Shown here in pieces: positions 26,297-35,092 of a stretch of 64,000 nucleotides of DNA (positions within the stretch are counted from its first letter, which is position 1; each line of letters starts with the position of its first letter). Both the position numbers and the translations under genes were made by a program. Under the pieces are notes generated by a model. It searched no databases. It worked only from the letters and a program-made list of their open reading frames with translations, and was not told where the DNA came from. Source of the DNA: Iningainema tapete BLCC-T55 (GTDB lineage Bacteria > Cyanobacteriota > Cyanobacteriia > Cyanobacteriales > Nostocaceae). The stretch lies in assembly GCF_014698965.1 (NCBI RefSeq), contig NZ_JACXAE010000086.1, positions 186,001 through 250,000 on the forward strand. Reading direction: 5' to 3'.

Positions 26297-26690
26297 GGCA
26301 GAAGGCGGCGCAATTCAACGCGCAATGAAGCGCCGACTTGACTATTTTCTACAGCATTTTGGATAGAATTTACTTCGCCACGAGCGTTAAGCAAGGGAAC
26401 TCCAGAGTTACCAGGATTAATGGCGGCGTCTGTTTGAATAAATGCTACTCGTTTATCAATACCGCCGCCAATATCTTTACTACTGCCTCTAGTACCCCTG
26501 ACGATGCCAGTTGTCACAGTGTTGTCTAAACCCAAGGGGTTACTGATCGCGATCGCCCATTGTCCTGGTTGAAGTTGTTCTAAGTTATCCAAGGAGACAA
26601 CTGGTAAATTATCTGCTTGAATCTTCACAACCGTATCCGCACCATCAACGACGTGGGCGTTGGGCGGCGGAAAAAAGGGTTGACAAGTTT
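26297..26690 (-). pseudogene. Fragment of an HtrA/Deg serine protease
   Basis: The minus strand encodes the second half of a trypsin-like HtrA domain: [13 protein letters not shown], then [35 protein letters not shown] with the catalytic Ser, and LLNARGEV. The Asp and His portions, the signal peptide and the PDZ domain are missing. The junction upstream ([10 protein letters not shown]) is degraded from the usual VGADP-TDVAVVKI, and the sequence after GEV no longer matches. It is a truncated remnant without its own start. Confidence 0.75.
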
Positions 26691-27603
26691 AAAGACTGAA
26701 GTCAACCACCTTAGTTAGAGAATTATCACTATAAGCATATATACCAATAGGTGAATAAGATGTACCAATCAAGTCAGGCATAGAGACATACCCGACAAAC
26801 GCTAAATTCTTACCATCTAGTGTAATGTGATTGAACTTAGCGAACTTTATTGTCTCACCAGGAACAGTTGTATTAGTATCGACTACCTTTTGTAAAGAAT
26901 TATCTGTGCTAATGTATATACCCTGCTGCTGATTTAAACCATTGCCAATAAATACTACGCGACCATTTTTCACCCCAGGATCGCTAAATGACGTGAAATT
27001 GCCTGTACCACTAGGAATAGGTGTATTGCTATCCGCAACCATTTGTAATTCCCCCTCACAACTCAAGTAAATTCCTTCTTCTTGGGTTGAAAAGGCAAAA
27101 AACGCTACATTGTTAGAGTCAAGCCCAAGATCACTCAAACTGAACCCAATAAAGTTTCCCCTCCCATTCGGAACATTTGTACTACAGTCAGCTATCACCT
27201 GCAATTCCCCATCACAACTAATGTAAATGCCTTGCTGATCTAAGGAAGAACCAAATCCTTTAAATGCTACATTACGATCTTGTACAGAAAAAGAGTCGAA
27301 AAAAACAAAGTTTCCTTTACCACAGGGAATAGGTGTGTTATCGTCTGCTACCAGTTGCAACATATTATCAATACTTATATAAATACCCTCTTGATTGATA
27401 TCGAATCCTTGAAGGGAGAAGTTTGCTCCTGCTACCTGATTTTTCTGTGGTATGTTCAGCTTAGCTTTAAGTGCCGATTCTCCTTTTACCTGACTAACTT
27501 GTATTTGTAATTTTTGTATTAATGAAGAATTTTTATTCAAGATTGGCGCTGTCGTCTCAGTAATTACCCTGTCTACACTGATTTTGTTAGTAGATGTGTT
27601 CAT
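26689..27603 (-). CDS. Beta-propeller-like repeat protein, paralogue B
   Basis: 304 residues built of about five 50-60-residue repeats after a 60-residue polar N-terminus. Each repeat contains QEGIYIS-D-LQ-VAD-NTPIP-G-GNF-FFDSFS and NVAF-GFGSS. This is the repeat style of proteins annotated as DUF7453 or beta-propeller-like, often exported, but no signal peptide is seen here. It is a tandem paralogue of the gene upstream (27738-28649), sharing gene length and 5' flanking sequence. Both lie downstream of the STAND/WD40 gene on the same strand. Function unknown. Confidence 0.7.
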   Translation of the reverse strand: MNTSTNKISVDRVITETTAPILNKNSSLIQKLQIQVSQVKGESALKAKLNIPQKNQVAGANFSLQGFDINQEGIYISIDNMLQLVADDNTPIPCGKGNFVFFDSFSVQDRNVAFKGFGSSLDQQGIYISCDGELQVIADCSTNVPNGRGNFIGFSLSDLGLDSNNVAFFAFSTQEEGIYLSCEGELQMVADSNTPIPSGTGNFTSFSDPGVKNGRVVFIGNGLNQQQGIYISTDNSLQKVVDTNTTVPGETIKFAKFNHITLDGKNLAFVGYVSMPDLIGTSYSPIGIYAYSDNSLTKVVDFSL

Positions 27604-27737
27604 TTACTTTCTTTATTTGTAAATAAAAACCCCAAGCATAATCTATCTTGATTGTTAAGAAAATTTTAGTATTTGTTTATACACAAACAAAATCTTTAAA
27701 AAAAAGAGGCAAAATATCACTAAAATTTATCCTAACT

Positions 27738-28649
27738 TTAAAATATCTTTTGCCAGAGAGTACCATTTAGGTAATAATATTGACCAATAGGTTCATCGGC
27801 TGTATCCTCTGCGGAAATGCATACATACCCAACAAACGTCAGATAATTGTCATCTAAGACAATATTGCTGAATCTACTGAACTTTCTTGGCTCTCCAGGA
27901 ATGGTTGTATTAGTATCTAACAGTACTTGTAGTGAATTATCTCTACTGATATAAATACCTTGCTGTCTATTGTCGCCAGTGCCAATAAAAACTACATTAC
28001 CACCTGCAATTACAGGATCGCACAAGGAAGAGAAGTTCCCTGTACCACCGGGAATTGGTGTACTTTTGTCAGCTACTACTTGCAATTTTCCGTCACAATA
28101 CAGATAAATTCCCTCACTATCACTACCGAAGGCAAAGAATGCTAGGCGATTACCATCTAGCCCAAGATGACTCAAGCTAAAACCAATGAAGTTTCCTGTA
28201 CCATTAGGAACAGCTGTGTTGCGATCGGCAACCACATGCAATTTACCATTAGAGCTAATGTAGATACCTTGTTGATCTAAGGAAGAACCAAATCCTTCAA
28301 AAGCTACATTATCGTTGGATACAGAAAAAGAGTCAAAAAAAACAAAGTTTCCTTTACCGCCAGGGATCGGTGTATTATTGTCCGCCACTACCTGTAAAGT
28401 GTTGTTACAGCTAACGTAAATACCCTCTTGATTGGTATCAGATCCTCTCCAAGAAAACCTAACTGTCTCTGTTTGATTTTTTTCTATAGATAAGTTCTTA
28501 TCGTAATCAGTAAGTACTAAGTCCCTACTCACCTGACATGTATATGGTTGTAAATTTTTAATCATTGATAAAGTATCCTTTTTTAATGTGAGTGTTCTTG
28601 CATCAGTGATAACACTATCAATGCTTGTTGTATTGGTAAATATATTCAT
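27738..28649 (-). CDS. Beta-propeller-like repeat protein, paralogue A
   Basis: 303 residues from ATG 28649 (chosen because it aligns with the paralogue's MNTSTNKISVDR; a reading from 28676 adds nine residues). It has the same repeats, EGIYVS-NTLQVVADNNTPIPGG and GNFVFFDSFSVS-DNVAFEG. Its 5' flank (about 28700-28790) and that of paralogue B (about 27665-27740) share ATACACAAA, ATCTTTAAAAAAAAGA and AACTTTAAA. Promoter and gene were therefore duplicated as one unit. Divergence is concentrated in the N-terminal 60 residues and the last repeat. Confidence 0.7.
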   Translation of the reverse strand: MNIFTNTTSIDSVITDARTLTLKKDTLSMIKNLQPYTCQVSRDLVLTDYDKNLSIEKNQTETVRFSWRGSDTNQEGIYVSCNNTLQVVADNNTPIPGGKGNFVFFDSFSVSNDNVAFEGFGSSLDQQGIYISSNGKLHVVADRNTAVPNGTGNFIGFSLSHLGLDGNRLAFFAFGSDSEGIYLYCDGKLQVVADKSTPIPGGTGNFSSLCDPVIAGGNVVFIGTGDNRQQGIYISRDNSLQVLLDTNTTIPGEPRKFSRFSNIVLDDNYLTFVGYVCISAEDTADEPIGQYYYLNGTLWQKIF

Positions 28650-28840
28650 GGAATAGCTATAGCAAGAGGGCTGCAATTTATTTATTCAAAATATTGCATA
28701 AAAATTAAGTAGTTTTTTATACACAAATATAATCTTTAAAAAAAAGACGGAAAATGAGGTGAAAATTTATCTCAACTTTAAATATTGGGCGGAAAACGGC
28801 GTTGCTGAATGGTGGGTTATAAATTATGAATTATGAATTT

Positions 28841-31800
28841 TTAAGTATGTTTCACTTCAATTGCTCCCAAGGCGCGAAGATTTCGTTTCTGATCCTCGGT
28901 TAAGCCAATAACGCTTGTAATGTTCATTCCTTCATAAGGTTTAGGGATATTCAATGATATTGGTTGTTCAAATCCTCCTTTATTCATGCTTCTCAGTCGG
29001 ATTATCCCATTATTGATTCCAGTAGCGATGAGTTTTCCATCTGGACTACAGGCTACTGATAGCACTTCATTAGCATCTTCATGAAAGGACTTGATGGGTT
29101 TATAATCACTGACATTCCATAAATATATAGTTCCGTCTTGACAACCACTGACGAGCATATGACCATCAGAACTGAAAGCAACTGAATGTACCCAGTTCTT
29201 GTGTCTTGTTAAAGTTTTAATACACTCGCCAGTGCGAACATCCCAAATTTTGACGGTATGATCGTTGCTGCCACTAGCAATTAGCTTTCCATCGGGACTA
29301 AAGGCGACTGACCTAACTAAGTTCTGATGACCAAGTAATATTCTGGGGGAAGCATCAGTGTAAACATCCCAAATCCTAATGGTATGATCGTCGCTGACAG
29401 AAGCAAGTAACTTTCCATCAGGACTGAACGCAACCGATCGCACCCAATTTCCATGACCTCGCAATACCTTAAGCCCAATACCCTGATGAATATCCCATAT
29501 TCTCACAGTATGGTCATCACTGCCACTAGCAAGTAGCAGCCCATCAGGACTGAATGCAACCGATCTTACCCAGTGATCGTGATCTGTAAACACCTGCAAG
29601 CATTGCTTACCCCCATTAGTTTTAAGATCCCAGATTCTAATGCTGCGATCGTCACTGCCACTGGCTAGCAATCGACAATCCGGACTGAAAGCTACTGACC
29701 AAATGCGGCTGGTATGTCCTCTTAGGGTGGTGATAATGTTATGATTTTTGACATCCCATATTCTCACAATCTTGTCTTCACCACCACTGGCTAATAACCC
29801 CCCAGGGGGGTCGGGACTAAAAGCCACAGACAAAATCCAATTAGAATATCCCCCCACTGTACTCAGGCACTTACCATCCGAAGCATCCCAAGTCTTCACA
29901 GTTTGATCGTCACTGCCACTAGCAATCCGCTGTCCATCGGGGCTAAAAGCTACTGACCAAACTCTATTTTCATGCCCATACAAAATATTCTGGCACTTAC
30001 CATCCGAGACATCCCAGATTCTTACGGTGTTGTCATCGCCGCCACTGATGATTCTTCGTCCATCACAGTTGAATGCCACTGACCGAACCCAGTTGTCATG
30101 TCCCGTTAAAGTCTTAATGCACTTACCTGTGTCAACTTCCCAGATTCTGACAGTGTTATCATCTCCACCGCTGACAATTTGTTGCCCCTCCGGGCTGAAT
30201 GCCACCGATCTGACCCAGTTTTCATGTCCTGTTAAAGTCTTGAGGCATTTACCTGTGTCCAGTTCCCATATTTTAATGGTTTTATCTTCACCACCGCTAG
30301 CTAAGATCCCTCTTGGGGGGTTTGGACTAAAAGCAACTGACCAAACCTTACCAACGTGTCCTGTCAAAGTCCTTAAGCACTCACCAGTATCGACATTCCA
30401 TATCTTCACAGTTCCATCTTCACTACCACTAGCAACAAGACCATTATTGCTAAAGGTAACTGAACGGACACAACTACTATGCCCGGATAATGTGCTGAAG
30501 AATTTACCGGTTTTGATATCCCATATCTTCACAGTTTGGTCGTCACTGCCACTAGCAAACTTTTGCCCATCAGGACTAAAGGCGATCGAACGAACCCAAT
30601 GAGTATGTCCTTTACATATGGAACGTCCTTGTCCCTGAAACAAGCAAATTTCACCATTAGAAGAACCGATCGCCAAAGACTCTCCGCTAAATGCCACTGA
30701 CAAAATACTGCCTATGGCTTCAGCAAAAACAGATTTATCCAGATTGGAGTTAGCGAAATTAACATCATGTAAATTCACCTCCTGCAAGTAGCCTTGCCAA
30801 ACACTTAGACCTGAAAAGTCATAACCACTTAAATCCACCTGTAGTTGACAAAGTAGATTCAGAATATTTCCGCCTGCATATCCTGCTTCTGGTGGAGATT
30901 CTTTTTGGAGTTTCGATAAAATTTGAGTAAGCTTATCTTTAAGATTATTGGGAAATTTGAAAATAGTTAACAACCTATCAATAACCGATTTAAGTATAAG
31001 GTTAATTTGAATCTTTCTAATGTAATCCTTTGCAGTTGCTTCAATCAGAGCATGACTCTTGAATAGTGCAATTTCACCAGTAGTAATTTCTTGACAAACT
31101 TGTTCAATCAGTTTATCGGTCATGTACTCCATTACCACAGATTGGAGTGAAAAAAGCTTTAAACTGTTTTCAATCATTGAGCGCTGTCGCAGCGATGTTA
31201 AAGCATCCTGTAAGTTACTTTCTGAAAATGGACATACAATAGCATTTCGCAAATCCTTCAACGAAACTAACTCACGCTTGACAGCTAACCAGTACATACT
31301 TTCTTTCTCTAGGTTTGACAAGCGTTCAAACTGTTGATCCAATAAATTACGGGTGTCGCCAAAAATTATCTCCCCTTCTTCTAGAAAAGCAGCGATATCT
31401 CCGCTAAATAACTGGCGAATTGGTTCAGAAACTAGCTTCAATGCTAAGGGATTGCCTGAATAATTCTTGACCAGCTGTGCCCATTCCTGCTGAGATCCAA
31501 ACAAGTCTTTACCCTTGAGAATTTCTTGCCCTTCTATTTGTCCCAAGCCTACTAGTGATAGTGTTCTAACTGGTGATGCTTCTCCCTCCAAAGGTGTGAA
31601 TTCTTTGGGTTTTTCTCGACTAGTTAGCACCAAGCAACTTTGATGGGGTTCTTCTCCCATCCGTCTCAGCAACTCACCATAACCCTCATACCCCTCTTTA
31701 TAATGTCCAGCGCGATCACCTCCTTGCATAATCGTCTCAGCATTATCCAGTACCAAAAGACTTCGCCGCTCTCGTAAACAATTAATCAGTAGTGTGACTC

Positions 31801-32446
31801 TACCGCCTACGGTTTCTGGTATATCAGTTGACAAAAATTGGATCAGCAAGTTAGCCAAAAGTTCTTTGATAGGTGGAGTATTGCGGAGCGATCGCCAAAT
31901 AACGTACTCAAACTGATCCTGAATTTTCTGAGTCAGCTTTACAGTTAGAGCAGTTTTGCCGATTCCGCCCATGCCAAATATACCCACTAATCGGCAATGG
32001 TTTTTGACAATCCATTCTTCTAGTTTGTCTAACTCCGATCTACGTCCAAAGAAAACAGAGACATCAGGTGCTTCTCCCCAATCAACGATAGTGACTTTCT
32101 TTTCTTCCCTAACTTGAGGTAGTATGTCTTCTTCTATTAACTGCAATTGCAGCTGCTGGGTTCGCTCCAGCTGCTTTCGTGCGCGGTTTAGTGGTGCCTG
32201 AAGATGATTTTTATCGACCTTTTCCCCTTCTCCTAGAACACGAGAAAGAAGCTTCCATAGCTCAGGAGCAACATTTCGCATAATGTGGTCTAAACCGCAA
32301 CGGTCAGAACAATCTTTGTGAATCTCCTTGTAACTTTTACCTTGCCAAGATCCTAGAAATATAATCCTTTGCAGATCATCTAGTCGTTTTCCGGTCTTCA
32401 CAAAAACTAATTCATCTACGAATGATAGTGCCTCTTCAGCATTCAT
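28841..32446 (-). CDS. STAND protein: vMAP-type HTH, NB-ARC ATPase and 14 WD40 repeats
   Basis: A 1201-residue predicted signalling or defence switch. Residues 1-88 are the helical N-terminal domain seen in vWA-MoxR-associated proteins (LDDLQRIIFLGSWQGKSYKEI). The NB-ARC ATPase starts near 130, with P-loop GMGGIGKT (158-165, Lys164) and Walker B SLLVLDNAETI. The C-terminal half has 14 WD40 repeats, enough for two seven-bladed propellers. Most are highly alike (WVRSVAFSPDG, LLASGSDDHTVRIWD), suggesting recent amplification or homogenisation. Repeats 4 and 8 carry PPRG/PPGG insertions from C6/G6 hairpins in the DNA. The propellers are the likely ligand sensor and NB-ARC the oligomerising switch. 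The N-terminal domain probably recruits a separate effector, not identified here. Confidence 0.85.
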   Translation of the reverse strand: MNAEEALSFVDELVFVKTGKRLDDLQRIIFLGSWQGKSYKEIHKDCSDRCGLDHIMRNVAPELWKLLSRVLGEGEKVDKNHLQAPLNRARKQLERTQQLQLQLIEEDILPQVREEKKVTIVDWGEAPDVSVFFGRRSELDKLEEWIVKNHCRLVGIFGMGGIGKTALTVKLTQKIQDQFEYVIWRSLRNTPPIKELLANLLIQFLSTDIPETVGGRVTLLINCLRERRSLLVLDNAETIMQGGDRAGHYKEGYEGYGELLRRMGEEPHQSCLVLTSREKPKEFTPLEGEASPVRTLSLVGLGQIEGQEILKGKDLFGSQQEWAQLVKNYSGNPLALKLVSEPIRQLFSGDIAAFLEEGEIIFGDTRNLLDQQFERLSNLEKESMYWLAVKRELVSLKDLRNAIVCPFSESNLQDALTSLRQRSMIENSLKLFSLQSVVMEYMTDKLIEQVCQEITTGEIALFKSHALIEATAKDYIRKIQINLILKSVIDRLLTIFKFPNNLKDKLTQILSKLQKESPPEAGYAGGNILNLLCQLQVDLSGYDFSGLSVWQGYLQEVNLHDVNFANSNLDKSVFAEAIGSILSVAFSGESLAIGSSNGEICLFQGQGRSICKGHTHWVRSIAFSPDGQKFASGSDDQTVKIWDIKTGKFFSTLSGHSSCVRSVTFSNNGLVASGSEDGTVKIWNVDTGECLRTLTGHVGKVWSVAFSPNPPRGILASGGEDKTIKIWELDTGKCLKTLTGHENWVRSVAFSPEGQQIVSGGDDNTVRIWEVDTGKCIKTLTGHDNWVRSVAFNCDGRRIISGGDDNTVRIWDVSDGKCQNILYGHENRVWSVAFSPDGQRIASGSDDQTVKTWDASDGKCLSTVGGYSNWILSVAFSPDPPGGLLASGGEDKIVRIWDVKNHNIITTLRGHTSRIWSVAFSPDCRLLASGSDDRSIRIWDLKTNGGKQCLQVFTDHDHWVRSVAFSPDGLLLASGSDDHTVRIWDIHQGIGLKVLRGHGNWVRSVAFSPDGKLLASVSDDHTIRIWDVYTDASPRILLGHQNLVRSVAFSPDGKLIASGSNDHTVKIWDVRTGECIKTLTRHKNWVHSVAFSSDGHMLVSGCQDGTIYLWNVSDYKPIKSFHEDANEVLSVACSPDGKLIATGINNGIIRLRSMNKGGFEQPISLNIPKPYEGMNITSVIGLTEDQKRNLRALGAIEVKHT
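29798..29810. repeat. CCCCCC-a-GGGGGG hairpin in a WD40 repeat
   Basis: A perfect six-base-arm palindrome inside the codons for PDPPGG in WD40 repeat 8. A related imperfect one at 30308-30322 lies in repeat 4 (NPPRG). Both expand the loop before the LASGGEDK strand without breaking the frame. Confidence 0.55.
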
Positions 32447-33112
32447 TGATGGCTCTCCTTCCTGTACTTGTAATGGAAACCCGCCTATTTACTGATAGCT
32501 CCCTAAAAACTATGTGCTGAAAGCCTTGTCCTATAAACGTTTTGTGAATAATTAGCTTTGCTTATCACCATAACTCCAAGAGAGCTTCATTGATTAGCCA
32601 AAGGTCAATATATGTTTTCTAGTATAAAGCTAACTTTCCTGAACTTTCAGTTTTATGAGCTTGACGAAAAATTCTGAAAATTCTGAAGTTTCCTGTATTA
32701 CAGTTTTTGGGCTTGATCGTTCAGAATGTTTATATAAGTTGAATTAATCCTATTTCAAGAGGACTTGCACAAATAGACCGAGTTTTTACCTTCTAGTAAC
32801 CAAATACTGATGAAGAAACTGGATTTCTACCACATGATGTGTAAGTCCTGTTAAAGAACCAAAACTCAAGGGATTCAGAAAATAAATATGCAATATCCCC
32901 AAAACTCCAAAAGCACGCTTCCAACAGCAACAACCTGCTTTTGGAGCGGATCTCAGTGGTGTGTGCAATTATCAATGTGTTCAGGCAATTAGGTAATTCT
33001 AGTATTAATATCACTCAGTACATGAGCCAGTCACATTGCAATCGGTACAGGTAGTCTCAAGCTTAGCCAAAACTAAATGAAACCATGCAAACAAAATTGT
33101 GGGTGCAAAACT
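32447..33112. other. Intergenic region upstream of the STAND gene
   Basis: About 665 bases between divergent genes. The open frames here are short, overlap each other and have no family resemblance. I see no hairpin repeat. Promoters of the STAND gene and of the small membrane protein should both lie here. Confidence 0.35.
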
Positions 33113-33604
33113 ATGACAAACAATCAGCACAGTCTTCTCCTCAGATTAAGTTGTAAGTTCCTCAAATACTTTTTACTAGCATTAGTAAGCTTTGCAATTA
33201 CCTACGTTAGGAGTTATCCCATGTTGGAAGGATTTTTCGGAACCCTCCAGGCATGTTTACCCAATGATTATCAAGGTTCTGTACCACGCAAACTGCTGGT
33301 AGAATGCAGCACGATTAGGAGTGGTAGGACACCAGAGTTTTTGATTGTGGTAGTAGGGCATCCAAATAATGACTTTCGATTCCAGAAGGCAGACTTGGAC
33401 GCTTATATATCCGAACGCGGGTTGCTACTGGAACCTTACGGTGTGGTGTTGATGAAAAATCGGACTAGTGCAATAGATTACTTAGAAGCTGGTTTGCTAA
33501 ATATTCTTCAAACCACTGGTTTTGGAGATGTAATGCTCATATTTCAAAAGGGCTGTTTTGTATGTAGAGTGACATTTTCTTATCGCCAAGACATAAAAAT
33601 TTAG
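33113..33604 (+). CDS. Hypothetical protein with one N-terminal membrane helix
   Basis: 163 residues from ATG 33113, chosen because it aligns with the start of the smaller gene at 33783 (an upstream ATG at 33077 adds 12 residues). Residues 8-32 (LLLRLSCKFLKYFLLALVSF and on to AITYV) are nearly the same as in that protein. After this the two differ completely: here about 130 soluble residues follow (ECSTIRSGRTPEFLIVVVGH, DAYISERGLLLEPYGVVLMK), a fold I do not recognise. The topology suggests a membrane-anchored domain, side unknown. Confidence 0.5.
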   Translation: MTNNQHSLLLRLSCKFLKYFLLALVSFAITYVRSYPMLEGFFGTLQACLPNDYQGSVPRKLLVECSTIRSGRTPEFLIVVVGHPNNDFRFQKADLDAYISERGLLLEPYGVVLMKNRTSAIDYLEAGLLNILQTTGFGDVMLIFQKGCFVCRVTFSYRQDIKI

Positions 33605-33657
33605 ATTGCCCCTGAAAATTCCAAGCAGTTATATAACTGATGGAGGGCATTGCAAAA

Positions 33658-33711
33658 ATGAATAAATTGTTTGACTATCTTCAGAGAGTTGGATACCAAC
33701 CCAGAGACTAG
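33658..33711 (+). CDS. Possible 17-codon leader peptide
   Basis: ATG 33658 is preceded by GGAGGGC and opens a short frame, MNKLFDYLQRVGYQPRD. Its stop TAG lies inside the left arm of the terminator at 33703-33750. A translated short frame overlapping a terminator just before a gene (33783) is the layout of an attenuator. No amino acid is enriched, so any control would not be a classic amino-acid sensor. It may equally be a relic. Confidence 0.25.
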   Translation: MNKLFDYLQRVGYQPRD

Positions 33712-33750
33712 TGTAAGTGAGCGATCGCGTGACTAGTCTCTTGTTTTTTT
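33703..33750 (+). terminator. Intrinsic terminator between two small membrane protein genes
   Basis: AGAGACTAGT (33703-33712) pairs perfectly with ACTAGTCTCT (33732-33741) across a 19-base loop containing GCGATCGC, and TTGTTTTTTT follows at once. It ends transcripts from the 33113 gene or attenuates the 33783 gene. Confidence 0.75.
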
Positions 33751-33782
33751 AAGGAACAATCAATTAAGTAAGGGCAAAAACA

Positions 33783-34019
33783 ATGAAAACTAATTTCACC
33801 AACGACCATAATCTTTTGTTAAAGTTCGGTTCTAAAGGACTCAAGTATTTTTTACTAGCATTAGTAGGGTTTGCGATCACCTACGTTATTTCAACAATTT
33901 TGGGTGGATCATATATTTTCACCTCTGTACTATTTTTAGCAGGAGATTGGCTTTTGCGATTGGGAATTCTTCTGTTGTGTTTGATATTAACAGCAATAAT
34001 TCTTGAGTCACTGCGTTAG
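33783..34019 (+). CDS. Small two-helix membrane protein
   Basis: 78 residues: a polar start (MKTNFTNDHNLLLKFGSKGL), helix 1 KYFLLALVGFAITYVISTIL and helix 2 WLLRLGILLLCLILTAIILE. The first 35 residues match the protein at 33113, indicating a duplication in which one copy acquired, or lost, a soluble domain. It is followed at 34 bases by the peptidoglycan-binding protein gene, likely in one operon. Function unknown. Confidence 0.6.
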   Translation: MKTNFTNDHNLLLKFGSKGLKYFLLALVGFAITYVISTILGGSYIFTSVLFLAGDWLLRLGILLLCLILTAIILESLR

Positions 34020-34053
34020 GTAAATCCCACACCTTACTACTAAGATTTCTGCA

Positions 34054-34899
34054 ATGAAAAGAGCAATTGAATTGGTAAATATATTGCTTGGGGCGAAAAA
34101 CCCCAAGCTCTATTTCTCAGGAGAAAAACAAGTTTATCTGTTCACCAAGCGTCCCATACTTCACCGAGACTTTACTCCAAAATCCTTAGAGGATGCTATA
34201 CATGAATTGCAAGCCATTTTGCACTCCTTAAATTTCCTGTCAAATCCCAGTGGTAAATTTGACTTGGAAACTGAGTCGGCGGTGAAAGAGTTCCAGAAAC
34301 AACATAATCTCTATGTTGATGGAATAGTCGGACCACTGACTTGGGCTTGCCTTTGCTACCCAAAGCTTTCCCTTAGGGATAGCAGTCTCTCTCCAAAATT
34401 ACAGGATGCAGTGAATGAATTGCAAAAAATCCTGCACAAAGAAGGAATCTTAAAAAAAGACCCTGATGGGTATTTTGACAAGCAAACCGAAAGAGCCGTT
34501 AAATACTTCCAAAGAATTTATGGACTAAAAGATGATGGCATAGTTGGGGCGGCGACTTGGGCTGTTCTGTTGGGAATGCGGCAAAAAAGAGAAAAGAGTT
34601 TTCCCAAGATACTTTATTTCCTACCAGTTCAGTCTTTATTCTTATGGAAGCAGTTGTTAATGATTGTTTGCATCCTACTGGGTATTTATCATAGTCCCCT
34701 ACCAGGCTCCCCTCCTCAATTGAATACAGCCATAGCGACTGCCTATGGACTCACCTGTGTAGTGCCGTTTTTGCTACAGCGTTTACAAGTGTTGCAATCT
34801 AACCAGCCTCGCGTGCTGCTTTTTGAATATGCCCCCTACGTGTTAACTGGTATTTTTTGGAAACCAGTTCTCTATTTCCTGTTAAAATTGATTAAGTAA
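34054..34899 (+). CDS. Tandem peptidoglycan-binding domain protein with C-terminal membrane helices
   Basis: 281 residues. Two PG_binding_1 domains (about residues 46-108 and 112-172) each show the helix-turn pattern: DAIHELQAILHSLNFL, GKFDLETESAVKEFQKQHNL, DGIVGPLTWACL, and the same again. These bind cell-wall peptidoglycan. After residue 185 come hydrophobic stretches (LFLWKQLLMIVCILLGIY, IATAYGLTCVVPFLLQRL, a terminal YVLTGIFWKPVLYFLL). There is no N-terminal signal peptide, so orientation relative to the wall is unclear. It may share an operon with the preceding small membrane gene. Confidence 0.75.
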   Translation: MKRAIELVNILLGAKNPKLYFSGEKQVYLFTKRPILHRDFTPKSLEDAIHELQAILHSLNFLSNPSGKFDLETESAVKEFQKQHNLYVDGIVGPLTWACLCYPKLSLRDSSLSPKLQDAVNELQKILHKEGILKKDPDGYFDKQTERAVKYFQRIYGLKDDGIVGAATWAVLLGMRQKREKSFPKILYFLPVQSLFLWKQLLMIVCILLGIYHSPLPGSPPQLNTAIATAYGLTCVVPFLLQRLQVLQSNQPRVLLFEYAPYVLTGIFWKPVLYFLLKLIK

Positions 34900-35092
34900 A
34901 ATTACAATTGCCCCGAACGAATCGTGAGTTTAGAATGTTTCTGGGCGCTAGGAAGTGCTGCGGTTACATAATTTAGAGGAGATTGTGGGGTTAATACCAT
35001 TTAGCGTGGATTTATATAACAAAGTGAAGTTTGAAGTGGTTGAGCCGATCATGCGATCGTGCTGATATTACGGAATTGAAAGGATAATAAAG

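Noticed and set aside
30027-30602. 191-codon frame on the plus strand opposite the WD40 gene
   Set aside because: It is the complement of the repeated WD40 codons; the repetitive LSSPPL-type translation is an artefact of the repeats.
28841-31000. Tandem repeats as a satellite element
   Set aside because: The periodic DNA encodes WD40 blades with conserved GH and WD positions; it is coding.
32786-33014. Two overlapping minus-strand frames of 60 and 73 codons upstream of the STAND gene
   Set aside because: They overlap each other in different frames, with no start signal or family match.
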